Origin: UTCHB3 sp008363265 | GTDB lineage: Bacteria > Bacteroidota > Ignavibacteria > Ignavibacteriales > Ignavibacteriaceae | DNA: 64,000 nucleotides | NCBI GenBank assembly: GCA_045863055.1 | Contig: BTUW01000002.1 | Span: forward strand, 124,001 to 188,000 | Direction of reading: 5' to 3' | In this document: positions 25,452 through 34,816 of the stretch, in pieces | Numbering within the stretch: position 1 is the stretch's first letter | Layout of the letters: each line of letters starts with the position of its first letter | Made by a program: the position numbers and the translations under genes | The notes under the pieces: model-generated | The model's database searches: none | Told to the model about the DNA's origin: nothing | Seen by the model: the letters and a program-made list of their open reading frames with translations, nothing else

Positions 25452-26477
25452 TTACTGAAGCCTCTGCTTCAGCATATGTATAAAATCAATCTCCACCGGA
25501 TCTTTTTCCCAGACAATGGCACGGTAGTATGTGATCCAGTCGGTATAGTAGATCATGTCGAAGAGGCGCTCCTGATATGTCGGGAGGTTGCTTATGATCT
25601 TCACAAGCGGCACTTCAAGTTGTTCGAGGATCTCGTTGAAGATATCGAACCGCTTTTTTATCTGCGGGTGAATTGTTGGATCAAGCACTTCAAACACTAT
25701 CCAGTTTTCATTGGTTTGCCCGTAGGTTTCCCAGCCGATTATCTCGTTATGGTTCATTTCTGGGAAGACGTTGTGGAACGCGTGGGTCTTGCCGTTCTCG
25801 TTGAACTGCCCTTTGAAGCGGGTGCCGAGGGAATCTGTAACACCGGCGGCAGAGTAGATTATCGGAAGCTTACCGTTCACTGTTTCAGCAACCGACCACG
25901 CGGAGTTCTGTGGTTGAGAGAATTCCTCCCCCTTCGCTTTGATACGGGTTACAATTCTGTTGAGGAGTTCACCGTCCCTTTTAACGAGACCAAGTTTCGC
26001 GAAAAGGTTCAGTATGTTGAAAAATGAGGTGTAAAGCGCATACCTCGGCTGGAAACCCGGCATAAGGGGTACCGCGGTGATGCCGTCCCGGTCAGCCCAC
26101 TCTTTCAGCGTGCCGCCTGTGGTAAGGCATATCCTTTTGGCGCCTCTCTCCCCCGCGGCCTGGTAGGCTGAGAGGGTTTCCTCGGTTGTGCCGGAATAGG
26201 ATGAAAGTACCACAAGTGTATCTTCCGAAGTGAAGTTCGGAACACCGTAGTTACGGTTTACGTGCAGCGGGACCTTCAGTTCATCTTTCGCCCAGAGGGC
26301 AAACACATCCCCCGAGATCGCGGAGCCGCCAAGACCGGAGATCACGATGTTCTTAATACCTGCAACATCAAGGTTAACTTCATATTCATTCGCGAGGGCA
26401 TTTTCGATCTGCTGCCACGAATTCTTTAACACGTCAAATTGACCTGTAGGGTCGAGTTTTTTTATAAGTTCTGTCAT
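25452..26477 (-). CDS. Bifunctional phosphoglucose/phosphomannose isomerase
   Basis: Interconverts glucose-6-P, fructose-6-P and mannose-6-P. SIS-domain features: VISGLGGSAISGD near residue 46 and VVLSSYSGTTEETLSAY near 92, with the C-terminal Gly/His block HAFHNVFPEMNHNEIIGWE that characterises the bifunctional PGI/PMI family. 341 aa is the right size. Third gene of a leftward operon after the DUF2723 gene (10-nt gap). The sugar phosphates made fit a neighbour predicted to be glycosylation-linked. Confidence 0.92.
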   Translation of the reverse strand: MTELIKKLDPTGQFDVLKNSWQQIENALANEYEVNLDVAGIKNIVISGLGGSAISGDVFALWAKDELKVPLHVNRNYGVPNFTSEDTLVVLSSYSGTTEETLSAYQAAGERGAKRICLTTGGTLKEWADRDGITAVPLMPGFQPRYALYTSFFNILNLFAKLGLVKRDGELLNRIVTRIKAKGEEFSQPQNSAWSVAETVNGKLPIIYSAAGVTDSLGTRFKGQFNENGKTHAFHNVFPEMNHNEIIGWETYGQTNENWIVFEVLDPTIHPQIKKRFDIFNEILEQLEVPLVKIISNLPTYQERLFDMIYYTDWITYYRAIVWEKDPVEIDFIHMLKQRLQ

Positions 26478-26487
26478 TTTTCTTTCT

Positions 26488-28554
26488 CTATTTTATCTGA
26501 TCAAGCAGTTCCGGGGGAACACTTACCGCCGGAAAATCCTTGACCACTTTATCGATATAAATTTTTGCCCGGTCCTTCTTTTTGTAAGCCAGTTCATACT
26601 GGGCCCTGCGGAGGAGCATTGTCCCGACTATCGCTTCTATCTGATCAACATAATAGTTTTTCACTCCGCCTGAACTTAAGGTGAAATCAGGGTCCGGCGC
26701 GGGGACATACTGATCGCCGGATGTTAACTGATAGAAGAAGAGATGTGGAACCAGCCTTACGCTATCGGGCAGAACTATCTCCTTGTTGGCGATCTCCTTT
26801 TCGAATACTTCAGGGCCGATGAAGACAGCTTTATCCTTCATATTGTTCAGAAGCATTGCCAGCATCACATCGCGGTAAGCACCCTCGATCACTTGCGCCG
26901 CATAGGGAAGCTCACGCTCGAAAGGCACCACTTCCTTCAGAAAGACATCGGCCTCTTTTTTGTAAGTGGGTGTAAGCCATGGGTACTTGTTGTCGAGTTG
27001 ATTGTAGTACCACGACCGGCGGAGAAGTTCCTTGTCAATAACCGCTACATCCTTCCGCAAACCCTCGACGAACTGGAAATAGTATGACGCGGAAAGCCAA
27101 TAGTCCCACTGATAACTGAAGAGAACCGCGTTTTTAGGCGATTTCTCCAATACGGCTTTGGTGTACTGCTCAAATATCAGGTTGTTGCTCTGGTTGATGC
27201 CACCGTATGTAACACCGGCCTGTACAAGCACCAGAAGTGCCGCCACTCCGGCCGTTTTCTTTATGTCGTTAAGTTTTTCGTGTAAGAAAAGTAGTCCGAA
27301 AACCGCCAGCAATGAAAGGCCGATATATGCCAGCAAAAAGTATGACTCAAGATCGACGATATCATAGTTGATGGCATAAAAAACGGTTCCGAACACAAGC
27401 AACAGGGCTGTCACCAGCAGTTTGGTCGACCTTCCCATAAGATAAAATATCCCGAGAACCGATGCCAGAAGTGAAATATAAAACTCTGTCGGCAGTCCTG
27501 AGAAGAAGCGGGCGAAATTCTTTGCTGCAGCCTCAGACGAACTGAACAGCCATACCTGATACTGCTTGCCCGATACATGACGCATGATCCTCTCCCAGTC
27601 AACGGGATTTCCCCAGTTGATCAACGGATCCATCCCCGCTCTGATCGGCATATAAGCGTAGATCAGGATCAGCACCGTGAAAAACAGACCAAGCATCTTG
27701 CCAAGCGTAATGAATGACTCTTTCCTGAAACCAAACCTGACAAAATACAGGTACGCGGTCGCGGGAATTATCAAAAGCGTCGTCATATGATTGGAGAACG
27801 ACAGTGCGAGTACGATAGCGAAAAGAAGCCAAGGAGTGTTACCCGTTATCAGTGGTGAGTAGCGATCCGCCTGCGGCGGAGCGAGTGGAGAGGATTCGTT
27901 GCCCGGGTTCTCAGGTACTTGAGTTCTTGAGTTCTTAAGTTCTTGAGTTCTTGAGTTCTTAAGTTCTTGAGATCCAACAAACGCCCTTACCAAAGTGTAA
28001 AACGCCGCCGAGATAAGAGCCAGGTGAAGTGAGTAAACCTCTACCGATGTACTCTGAAACCAGACTGTCTTGCTGAAAGCGAGGATCAAACCACCGGAAA
28101 GAGACAGGAGTGTTATGGCTGATCCGCCTGCGGCGGAATGATCCGCCTGCGGCGGACTGAAGGATGAATCAGTTGCCTTTGCCGCTTTGCCGCGTTTCAG
28201 CGGTTGCTGCTTTTTGCTTTTCCTTGATCCGGATGTTTTTTCGAATGCCGCGAAATTTTCGAGAATAAACGCGACAGTCTTGATAAAAAAGTAGATGCCT
28301 GCCGACGTGGTTAAAGCAGCGAAGAGGTTCAACTGATAGATGGTTGTAAAGGGCATCGGGATCAACGAGAAAAGGTATCCCAGCATCGTGAAAAGGGGGT
28401 AACCTGTCGGATGCGCGATGCCGAGAAGTGCCTGCGCGGCGGCAAGTTCACCCGTATCGATCTGAAGCACCGAGGGTGCCATGGTCGAATAATAGACAAG
28501 AAAAACCACAAAAGTGGTCAGCGAAGCGTAGTACTTTTTAAAAAGCTCCATCAT
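26488..28554 (-). CDS. DUF2723 multi-pass membrane protein with repeat-derived insertions
   Basis: Large membrane protein (688 aa, about eleven hydrophobic segments then a soluble C-terminal domain from about residue 480). The N-terminus PSVLQIDTGELAAAQALLGIAHPTGYPLF in pieces (DTGEL, HPTGYPLF) is the DUF2723 hallmark; these are predicted GT-C-like glycosyltransferases, related to protein O-mannosyltransferases, in Bacteroidota. Two cytoplasmic or periplasmic loops contain repeat-encoded peptides: SPPQADHSAAGG (palindromes, 28123-28156) and a repeated ELKNSRTQ segment (octamers, 27922-27969). The start overlaps glnE by 4 nt (ATGA). No transported or transferred sugar can be inferred. Confidence 0.86.
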   Translation of the reverse strand: MMELFKKYYASLTTFVVFLVYYSTMAPSVLQIDTGELAAAQALLGIAHPTGYPLFTMLGYLFSLIPMPFTTIYQLNLFAALTTSAGIYFFIKTVAFILENFAAFEKTSGSRKSKKQQPLKRGKAAKATDSSFSPPQADHSAAGGSAITLLSLSGGLILAFSKTVWFQSTSVEVYSLHLALISAAFYTLVRAFVGSQELKNSRTQELKNSRTQVPENPGNESSPLAPPQADRYSPLITGNTPWLLFAIVLALSFSNHMTTLLIIPATAYLYFVRFGFRKESFITLGKMLGLFFTVLILIYAYMPIRAGMDPLINWGNPVDWERIMRHVSGKQYQVWLFSSSEAAAKNFARFFSGLPTEFYISLLASVLGIFYLMGRSTKLLVTALLLVFGTVFYAINYDIVDLESYFLLAYIGLSLLAVFGLLFLHEKLNDIKKTAGVAALLVLVQAGVTYGGINQSNNLIFEQYTKAVLEKSPKNAVLFSYQWDYWLSASYYFQFVEGLRKDVAVIDKELLRRSWYYNQLDNKYPWLTPTYKKEADVFLKEVVPFERELPYAAQVIEGAYRDVMLAMLLNNMKDKAVFIGPEVFEKEIANKEIVLPDSVRLVPHLFFYQLTSGDQYVPAPDPDFTLSSGGVKNYYVDQIEAIVGTMLLRRAQYELAYKKKDRAKIYIDKVVKDFPAVSVPPELLDQIK
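27853..27969 (-). repeat. Palindrome plus octanucleotide array inside the DUF2723 gene
   Basis: TCCGCCTGCGGCGGA at 27866-27880 flanked by GTGGTGAGTAG-like words, then six period-8 units AGTTCTTG/AGTTCTTA (27922-27969). Six octamers make 48 bp, so the frame is kept. Confidence 0.85.
28123..28156 (-). repeat. Two tandem TCCGCCTGCGGCGGA palindromes inside the DUF2723 gene
   Basis: Exact copies at 28123-28137 and 28142-28156, encoding PPQAD/SAAGG-type residues in frame. Confidence 0.85.
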
Positions 28555-31454
28555 CCTTTAAAGATTTGTTGAAAGATCTCGTTGTTCTTTTTAAGGGTTG
28601 AATTAACGGCGGCGGCCATCTCATCATAGTTATTGAATTGTAAAAACCTGAAGAGCAGTTCCCCTTTCTGTTTTGAAGGCAACACACAGTTCGATGTGTT
28701 ATATATACACTCGATCGCCAGTCGCACCCTCCTCAAAAAATTAAACCCCTCGAGCAGCACTGAGGCATCTTCAGCCTTCAATGATTCAGTCCGTCGCAGG
28801 CGGATCAGCCTTCTATCATTCAGCCTTAAGATATCTCTATTGCTCTCCCCCGCCGAAATTTTAAGATTTTCAGAATCCAAAAGTACGAGGTATTGGGTTA
28901 TAAATTCAATATCCGTTGTACCGCCCCGGCCTTTAATAAAGTCAGTAAGACTTGACAGACCTGAGAGGCTCACGGGATACAGCCTCTTCCGCATCTCAAA
29001 GATGTCTTTTCTGAGAGTTTCATGATCAAGGCCGACCACCTTGTTCGCGAAGAGGTTCATGAATCTTCCAAAAAGGGATTCGTTGCCATGGAGAAAGGAT
29101 ATCTTCGTAAGTGACTGCAACTCCCAGGTGGCGATCCTTTTCCCGAAATAGCTCTCATAAGCATTAATATCCCAGACGAGTTGCGCGCTCTTCCCTTCGG
29201 GGCGAAGGCGGCAATCTACCCCCAATGGCGACAATTCCTCTCTTACCCTTGCGAGGAGCTGTAGAAAATTCGCTTCAGCCTCAGGGTGTTTTCCGATTTC
29301 ATCGACCACCACAATGATGTCGGCATCGGAATAAAGGTGCATCTCTCCCATGGAGAAACTGCCTGCTATTGCGATAAAATACTCCCCGACTGATGGCAGA
29401 ATAGTGGCAGCAATCCTCTTGATCTTTTGCCGCAGGGTCGCGGAAAGTGATGCTGACCCCTTTTCTTCATTGATGAACCCGAGCATGAACTGGGAAGAAA
29501 CGAGGAAAAGCAATGCCTTGGTAGAGAGATATGAATCCTCCTCAGGGTCGATCTCCTCGAAAAGCTTCCCCGAAAAAACGAGGTCTTTCAGGGAATGATC
29601 CTCCAATAGCAGGTTGACGGAAAACTCCGAGTACTCGCAGAGTGTCATGATCGACCAGAGGGTGAAATTGTCCTTCATCGCCTCATACCAGTATGAGGGG
29701 AAAGCCGTCCGGCCGATGATCTTCGCCATATTCGTTAAGATCGTATCGGGTGAGCGTGTCTTGGAAAGGTCTTCGAGGAATCTCTCCTCGATCTCCATCC
29801 ATAGTGATGTGGTGCGTGAATCGAATTCCTTTATCTCAACAAGGCCCTTCCCCTCTTTCAGGAATTGAAGGTTTTTCCTGGCCCGCGCAAGGTCTTTAAA
29901 GAACGTGATATCCTGTACCTCAGTCCCTTCCCTGCTGTCAACACCGATGACCGACTCATAAAAACCCCTGACCTTTTTCCTGTATTCCGCAAGTTTTTTA
30001 TCGAACTCTTCATTGATCGCGAACCCAAGATAGACGGTCATACTCTTAAGCAGGTCACCCTCCCGCGGGATCACATGGGTTTGCCGGTCGTTCATTAACT
30101 GGAGGTAATGCTCGATCTTTCTGTAAAAAACGTATGCTTCCGCAAGGCTCTCCGCTTCTTCGGTGCCGATTATCCCGGCTTCCTCAAGCCTGGTGATCGC
30201 GGTTAGAGTGTTCCCGGTTCTTAGTGCCTTGTTCCTCCCCGCGTTAAGAAGCTGAAGTGCCTGCACGGCGAATTCGATATCGCGAATTCCCCCTTTAAAA
30301 AGCTTTATATTGTGCTCATCACCTATGTTACGGAGCATCTCATTCCGGAGTGCCGCCACCTGTTCGGTCGGTGACTTGAAGAAGGTTACCGGATAAACGA
30401 ACGGGGTAACCGATGAAATAAATCTGTTGTAAATCCCGTTACTGCCGCACAGAAATCCGGCCTTTATCAGCATCTGTCGCTCCCAATTCTCACCACGGGT
30501 TTCGTAATAAAGAATTGTATCCCGGAGGGTTCTGGCCAAGGGGGCGGCATGACCGTCGGGCCTCAGCCTGAAATCCACCCTGAAAAGATAGCCTGATTCG
30601 GTTATGGTTACTGCTGACTCTGTGAAGAGAATGATGGTATCATTCAGAAGTCCAAAATACTCCCGGCCGTTCGGTAATGTGAAATTCTCTTCGAAAACGA
30701 CGATCAGGTCAATGTCAGAACTGTAATTGAGTTCCCCTCCTCCGAGTTTACCGAGTGAGATTACAGCAAATGAACAGAGCTTTGTAAAAAGCTCCCTTTC
30801 ATCCTCACCTGGATTCACGCTGCCTGACAGGTGTTCGAAAGTGAACTGACCAAGTCCATATTTTTGAAGGTTTTTCTCGAAAGCCGTCAGGAACAGTGCT
30901 TCTGAAAGAACCGAGGCAATTACAGACATCTCGGCTGTCGCCCTTTTAAGATCAAGATAACCGGCCAGATCTTTTACGGCGGTCGAGAGGATATCCCTCC
31001 TCTTCGCGCTCTTTATCGCGTTCACTCGTGATTCGAATGACTTGAATCTCACCAACGAACCCATAATCAGTTCCCTGTAAAAACCGTGTTCGAGACCGGA
31101 TTCGAGATGGGACGGATCGAAAAGACGGTAAGCGAACTCCGGATTTCTGACAAGAATATCTGCCAGATAATTACTGTTTGCCGATACCGATACCAGCACT
31201 TCAAGATGAAGCGGGTACCGCAGCACATCGCGAAGCAGTGTTATCCGGTTGAAACTCCCCTCGATGATCCTCACAAAGTTGTTCTCACAGCCCCTGTGGA
31301 AGTGGTATTTAGAGGTTTCTGATTCGAGAAGCGAGAGCAATTCTTCCACCCCGGTCGCGGAAATGTAACCGGCTGTGATCTGGACTACGCGATTCTGAAA
31401 TTCTTCTGTGAGTGGCAACTGTGTTCTGTTAAATTTTGATAAATATCGAAGCAA
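28551..31454 (-). CDS. glnE: Glutamine synthetase adenylyltransferase/adenylyl-removing enzyme
   Basis: Controls glutamine synthetase by adding and removing AMP under PII control. Two nucleotidyltransferase domains are visible: GKLGGGELNYSSDIDLIVVFEEN in pieces near residue 245 (deadenylylase half) and GSFSMGEMHLYSDADIIVVVDE near 705 (adenylylase half). Each is followed by the helical GlnD-PII-uridylyltransferase-type region, including GRGGTTDIEFITQYLVLL. 967 aa is normal. The start is TTG at 31454, with no strong ribosome binding site; a shorter start is possible. First gene of the glnE-DUF2723-pgi/pmi operon. A PII gene with the modifiable Tyr51 is at 43261. Confidence 0.94.
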   Translation of the reverse strand: MLRYLSKFNRTQLPLTEEFQNRVVQITAGYISATGVEELLSLLESETSKYHFHRGCENNFVRIIEGSFNRITLLRDVLRYPLHLEVLVSVSANSNYLADILVRNPEFAYRLFDPSHLESGLEHGFYRELIMGSLVRFKSFESRVNAIKSAKRRDILSTAVKDLAGYLDLKRATAEMSVIASVLSEALFLTAFEKNLQKYGLGQFTFEHLSGSVNPGEDERELFTKLCSFAVISLGKLGGGELNYSSDIDLIVVFEENFTLPNGREYFGLLNDTIILFTESAVTITESGYLFRVDFRLRPDGHAAPLARTLRDTILYYETRGENWERQMLIKAGFLCGSNGIYNRFISSVTPFVYPVTFFKSPTEQVAALRNEMLRNIGDEHNIKLFKGGIRDIEFAVQALQLLNAGRNKALRTGNTLTAITRLEEAGIIGTEEAESLAEAYVFYRKIEHYLQLMNDRQTHVIPREGDLLKSMTVYLGFAINEEFDKKLAEYRKKVRGFYESVIGVDSREGTEVQDITFFKDLARARKNLQFLKEGKGLVEIKEFDSRTTSLWMEIEERFLEDLSKTRSPDTILTNMAKIIGRTAFPSYWYEAMKDNFTLWSIMTLCEYSEFSVNLLLEDHSLKDLVFSGKLFEEIDPEEDSYLSTKALLFLVSSQFMLGFINEEKGSASLSATLRQKIKRIAATILPSVGEYFIAIAGSFSMGEMHLYSDADIIVVVDEIGKHPEAEANFLQLLARVREELSPLGVDCRLRPEGKSAQLVWDINAYESYFGKRIATWELQSLTKISFLHGNESLFGRFMNLFANKVVGLDHETLRKDIFEMRKRLYPVSLSGLSSLTDFIKGRGGTTDIEFITQYLVLLDSENLKISAGESNRDILRLNDRRLIRLRRTESLKAEDASVLLEGFNFLRRVRLAIECIYNTSNCVLPSKQKGELLFRFLQFNNYDEMAAAVNSTLKKNNEIFQQIFKG

Positions 31455-31539
31455 ATTTACGCTTTATAACTATATTGCAGTTCATCAGTGAAAATTTATC
31501 TACATCATCATCGTTAAACAAATTTAACTTTTTATTATC

Positions 31540-31560
31540 GGAAACGGGCCTTCCGTTTCC
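31540..31560. promoter_or_regulatory. Perfect 8-bp inverted repeat upstream of the first BNR/T9SS gene
   Basis: GGAAACGG-GCCTT-CCGTTTCC, 32 nt before the start codon. It could be an operator or a leader hairpin; no T run follows it. Confidence 0.4.
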
Positions 31561-31592
31561 TGGATTTAATCGCTTTAAAATTGGAGTCAATC

Positions 31593-34181
31593 ATGAAAAA
31601 CACCCTTACCAAGGCGGCGGCATCTGCCGTTATTATCCTCATTGCACTTGGATTCGTATGGTCCTCCGCGTCCGATACAGGCCATTATTCTTCAGAGGAT
31701 TTTCTTAATTACCGCATCGAACGCAAAAAACAGAAAAAACAGAATTACGGATACCCTGATAAAGCCGTTCAATGGCTTATTGATCAGAGGGAATCAGCCA
31801 CAGGATCGATACCGGCCGACTGGCGCAGAAAAGCATATGAGCATATAGCCAAATACAATTTGAAGGGTTCATCAGCCGGGGAATTCAGCTGGACCTCCCA
31901 CGGACCCGGAAATGTCGGCGGAAGGATAAGGGCCATGGTAGTTCATCCGACAGATACAAACACCATCTATATTGGAGCAGCGAGCGGTGGCGTTTGGAAA
32001 ACCACTGATGGCGGAGCAAGTTGGTCACCTCTTAAAGACCTGATGGAAAACCTCGCCGTGAACGCACTTGTGATGGATCCCTCAAATCCGGAAATCCTCT
32101 ACGCGGGAACCGGTGAAGGGTTCTATAACGTCGACGCGCTTCAAGGTGAAGGGATATTCAAAACCACTGACGCAGGCGCAAGCTGGACTCAGTTACCATC
32201 GACCCTCAACAACAATTTCTATTTTGTAAACAAACTGGCGATCGACGCTAACACAGGCACCTTGTGGGCTGCAACCCGCGCGGGTCTTTTCTTCTCCACC
32301 AACGGGGGCGAAGGCTTTACACAGAGAATGCTGACAGACAACTCAAATGTGACCGATATCGCTATTTCAGCAACCAACCCGGCGGTCATTCTTGTAGCAC
32401 AGGGGCTTTACCAGGATGGCAGAATCTACCGCAGCGGCAATGGCGGCAATTCATTCAGCCAGACCTTTACCCGTCAGGGGATCGGCCGGCTTGTAGTTGC
32501 TTTCTCACCTTCGAATCCATCGATAGCTTACGCTTCCGGTCAGGATCAGTCAACGAACCAGTGCGGTGCTTTCCTTAAATCCACCAACGGCGGATCAGCC
32601 TGGGCAGATATTACGATCCCGGGACCGACTGCATCGGGCGACCCGACTTTCACAGGTCAGCAGGCATGGTACAATATGATAGTTGCTGTGCATCCCACCA
32701 ATCCGAACATTGTTTACGCGGCCGGTCTCGATGCTTTCGGAACCGATAACGGCGGCACTTCGTGGGAACAGATATCGCGCTGGGACGCTGAGAGAACTCA
32801 ACCTGAGTTTGTTCATGCTGATCACCACATAATCGTTTTCAATCCACTCAACCCCAGTACCGTCTATTCGGGCAACGATGGAGGCGTCTACAGAAGTTAC
32901 AACGGCGGTTCAGCATGGCAGCATCTGAACAACGGCCTTGCCATCACTCAGTTCTACTACGGCGCGGTTCATCCGACCCTCTTCAGGCTCTATGGTGGTT
33001 GCCAGGATAACGGAACAATTGCCAGCGACAATTCACCCAACTGGGTTGAAATAATCGGAGGTGACGGCGGTGCAACAGAAGTTGACTACAACGATCCCAA
33101 CTTCGTTTACGGTGAATACACCAATTTCTGCTTCTACAAATCAACCGACGGCGGTGCCAATTTCACTAAATCGATGAACGGAATCCCCGTGGGTCCCGGC
33201 ATTTTCGACGGTACAACCGACAGAACCCTCTTTATTACCCCGTTCATAATGGATCCGAACAATCCGAATATCCTCATTGGCGGTACTTTCAGAGTGTGGA
33301 AGACCACCGACCAGGCAGCGAGCTGGAACCCGATCTCCGGTGATCTTACCGGTGACGGAACAGGAACCGAGGGTGCTTCGATCTCAGCACTCGCGATCGC
33401 CAAAGGAAACTCCGATGTAATTTACGTCGCAACCACGGGCGGCAAAGTGCAGGTAACCACGGATGGCGGGACCAACTGGACTCTCAGGGAAAGCGGACTT
33501 CCGCAGGCATACGCGACCAGAATTGCGATCGAACCTAACGATCCCGCGACTGCATATGTATCGTTCTCAGGTTTCTCCGATGGAAATAAAGTGTTCAAGA
33601 CCACCAATTATGGCGCAACATGGACCAACATATCGGGCAATCTCCCGAATATTCCCGTCAACTCACTTCTCGTGGTTCCTACAAGGAACGACGCGATATT
33701 CGCGGGAACCGATCTTGGTGTGTTCACCACTACCGACGGCGGCACAACCTGGTTCAGGGATGGACTCAGCCTCCCCAACGTTGCCGTATTCGATATGGAT
33801 TACCGCGCGTCTGATGACAGGATTTTCGCCCATACCCACGGTAGAGGCGTTTACTCTTCACCGGCGGGTCCGACCTCTGTGAAAGAGACCGCCTCGAACC
33901 CGGGTACATTCACACTGATGCAGAACTACCCTAACCCGTTCAACCCTTCAACCAAAGTCAGGTTCACCCTCCCGGCATCCGGTGAAGTGAACATAAAGGT
34001 GTTCGACGCTCAGGGCAAGGAAGTGGCGGTTCTACTGAATCAGTCGATGAACCCCGGCACCTTCGAAGTTGAGTGGAACGGCACCGACCGCGCAGGCAAC
34101 AAACTTAGCTCCGGTGTCTATTTCTGCCGCCTCACTTCAGGCAACACCCAAAAAACCATCAAGATGATACTGAACAAATAG
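31593..34181 (+). CDS. Secreted BNR/sortilin-like repeat protein with T9SS sorting domain
   Basis: Exported protein starting at ATG 31593 after TGGAG (an upstream in-frame TTG at 31581 is less likely), with an N-terminal hydrophobic signal. The body is a series of Asp-box/BNR repeats (KTTDGGASW, KSTDGGANF, TTDGGTTWF) forming a seven- or ten-bladed propeller of the VPS10/sortilin-glycosidase type. Residues from about 775 form a type A T9SS sorting domain (NYPNPFNPSTKVRF ... SGVYFCRLTSG ... KTIKMILNK), so it should be secreted and possibly surface-anchored. 862 aa. It is a paralogue of the gene at 34817-37870. Substrate or ligand unknown. Confidence 0.9.
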   Translation: MKNTLTKAAASAVIILIALGFVWSSASDTGHYSSEDFLNYRIERKKQKKQNYGYPDKAVQWLIDQRESATGSIPADWRRKAYEHIAKYNLKGSSAGEFSWTSHGPGNVGGRIRAMVVHPTDTNTIYIGAASGGVWKTTDGGASWSPLKDLMENLAVNALVMDPSNPEILYAGTGEGFYNVDALQGEGIFKTTDAGASWTQLPSTLNNNFYFVNKLAIDANTGTLWAATRAGLFFSTNGGEGFTQRMLTDNSNVTDIAISATNPAVILVAQGLYQDGRIYRSGNGGNSFSQTFTRQGIGRLVVAFSPSNPSIAYASGQDQSTNQCGAFLKSTNGGSAWADITIPGPTASGDPTFTGQQAWYNMIVAVHPTNPNIVYAAGLDAFGTDNGGTSWEQISRWDAERTQPEFVHADHHIIVFNPLNPSTVYSGNDGGVYRSYNGGSAWQHLNNGLAITQFYYGAVHPTLFRLYGGCQDNGTIASDNSPNWVEIIGGDGGATEVDYNDPNFVYGEYTNFCFYKSTDGGANFTKSMNGIPVGPGIFDGTTDRTLFITPFIMDPNNPNILIGGTFRVWKTTDQAASWNPISGDLTGDGTGTEGASISALAIAKGNSDVIYVATTGGKVQVTTDGGTNWTLRESGLPQAYATRIAIEPNDPATAYVSFSGFSDGNKVFKTTNYGATWTNISGNLPNIPVNSLLVVPTRNDAIFAGTDLGVFTTTDGGTTWFRDGLSLPNVAVFDMDYRASDDRIFAHTHGRGVYSSPAGPTSVKETASNPGTFTLMQNYPNPFNPSTKVRFTLPASGEVNIKVFDAQGKEVAVLLNQSMNPGTFEVEWNGTDRAGNKLSSGVYFCRLTSGNTQKTIKMILNK

Positions 34182-34202
34182 AGAGTATAAAAAGGTAAAA
34201 TT

Positions 34203-34297
34203 CAGGACGCGGATACACACGGATGTAACGGATTTTCACAGAGAAATAGTCGATTTTTCCGCGTTTATCTGTAAAATCAGCGTGTATCCGCGTCCTC
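34203..34297. repeat. Inverted repeat of GCGGATACAC-type words
   Basis: GGACGCGGATACACACGGAT at 34204-34223 pairs with its near-complement ATCAGCGTGTATCCGCGTCC ending at 34294. It can fold into a long hairpin after the first T9SS gene. Related to the words at 18880-18968. The rest of the 193-nt gap holds the lipoprotein leader. Confidence 0.7.
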
Positions 34298-34374
34298 TTA
34301 AAAGTACTTGATTTTTCTCACCGTGGTAATCACTATTTAAGTTTATATTTACTTGTCTAATTAAGGAACATCCC

Positions 34375-34794
34375 ATGAAATTGGCAACAATTCTGCTTGC
34401 GCTATTGCTCACGGCAGGGTTCTCGGGCTGCGGTAACAGCGACTCCGGCACCCAGGGGCAAGGTAGCAACAACAATTCAGGCACTACAATCCAAGCCAAC
34501 AAAACAATAGCGATCGTCCAGATACTGAAACTTACAGTTACGAGTGAGACCGAGTGGACAGCCCGCGTCGCCGTAACCCGGCTATTTGAAGACGATGCCT
34601 ACCCAAGTATCGCTGTTCTTAACGGACAGTATGAGGTTCAACCCAACTTCAGACTCGATGATGAGAAAAAGATCATGAGTAACGAAGAAAACGATGGTCT
34701 GATTGCCTTCTCAAAGAAGAAGGATGGCGATCTGGTAAGAGTTGAGATGTTTCTCAGCGATAACGGTTGGTTTATTAACAAAGTAATTAAATAA
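34375..34794 (+). CDS. Small predicted lipoprotein
   Basis: 139 aa with a lipoprotein signal peptide and lipobox ending at C19 (GFSGC), then a Ser/Asn/Gly-rich linker and a small soluble domain ending in an FLSDNGWFINKVIK block. No family recognised. It lies between two paralogous BNR/T9SS genes in the same direction, 22 nt before the second, so it may be co-expressed with that gene. Probably anchored in the outer or inner membrane facing the periplasm. Confidence 0.8.
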   Translation: MKLATILLALLLTAGFSGCGNSDSGTQGQGSNNNSGTTIQANKTIAIVQILKLTVTSETEWTARVAVTRLFEDDAYPSIAVLNGQYEVQPNFRLDDEKKIMSNEENDGLIAFSKKKDGDLVRVEMFLSDNGWFINKVIK

Positions 34795-34816
34795 TTCCCC
34801 GGGAGGAGAATTTCTC

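Noticed and set aside
34236..34502. Leftward ORF opposite the lipoprotein gene
   Set aside because: It is a shadow of the lipoprotein gene and an inverted repeat; no family features.
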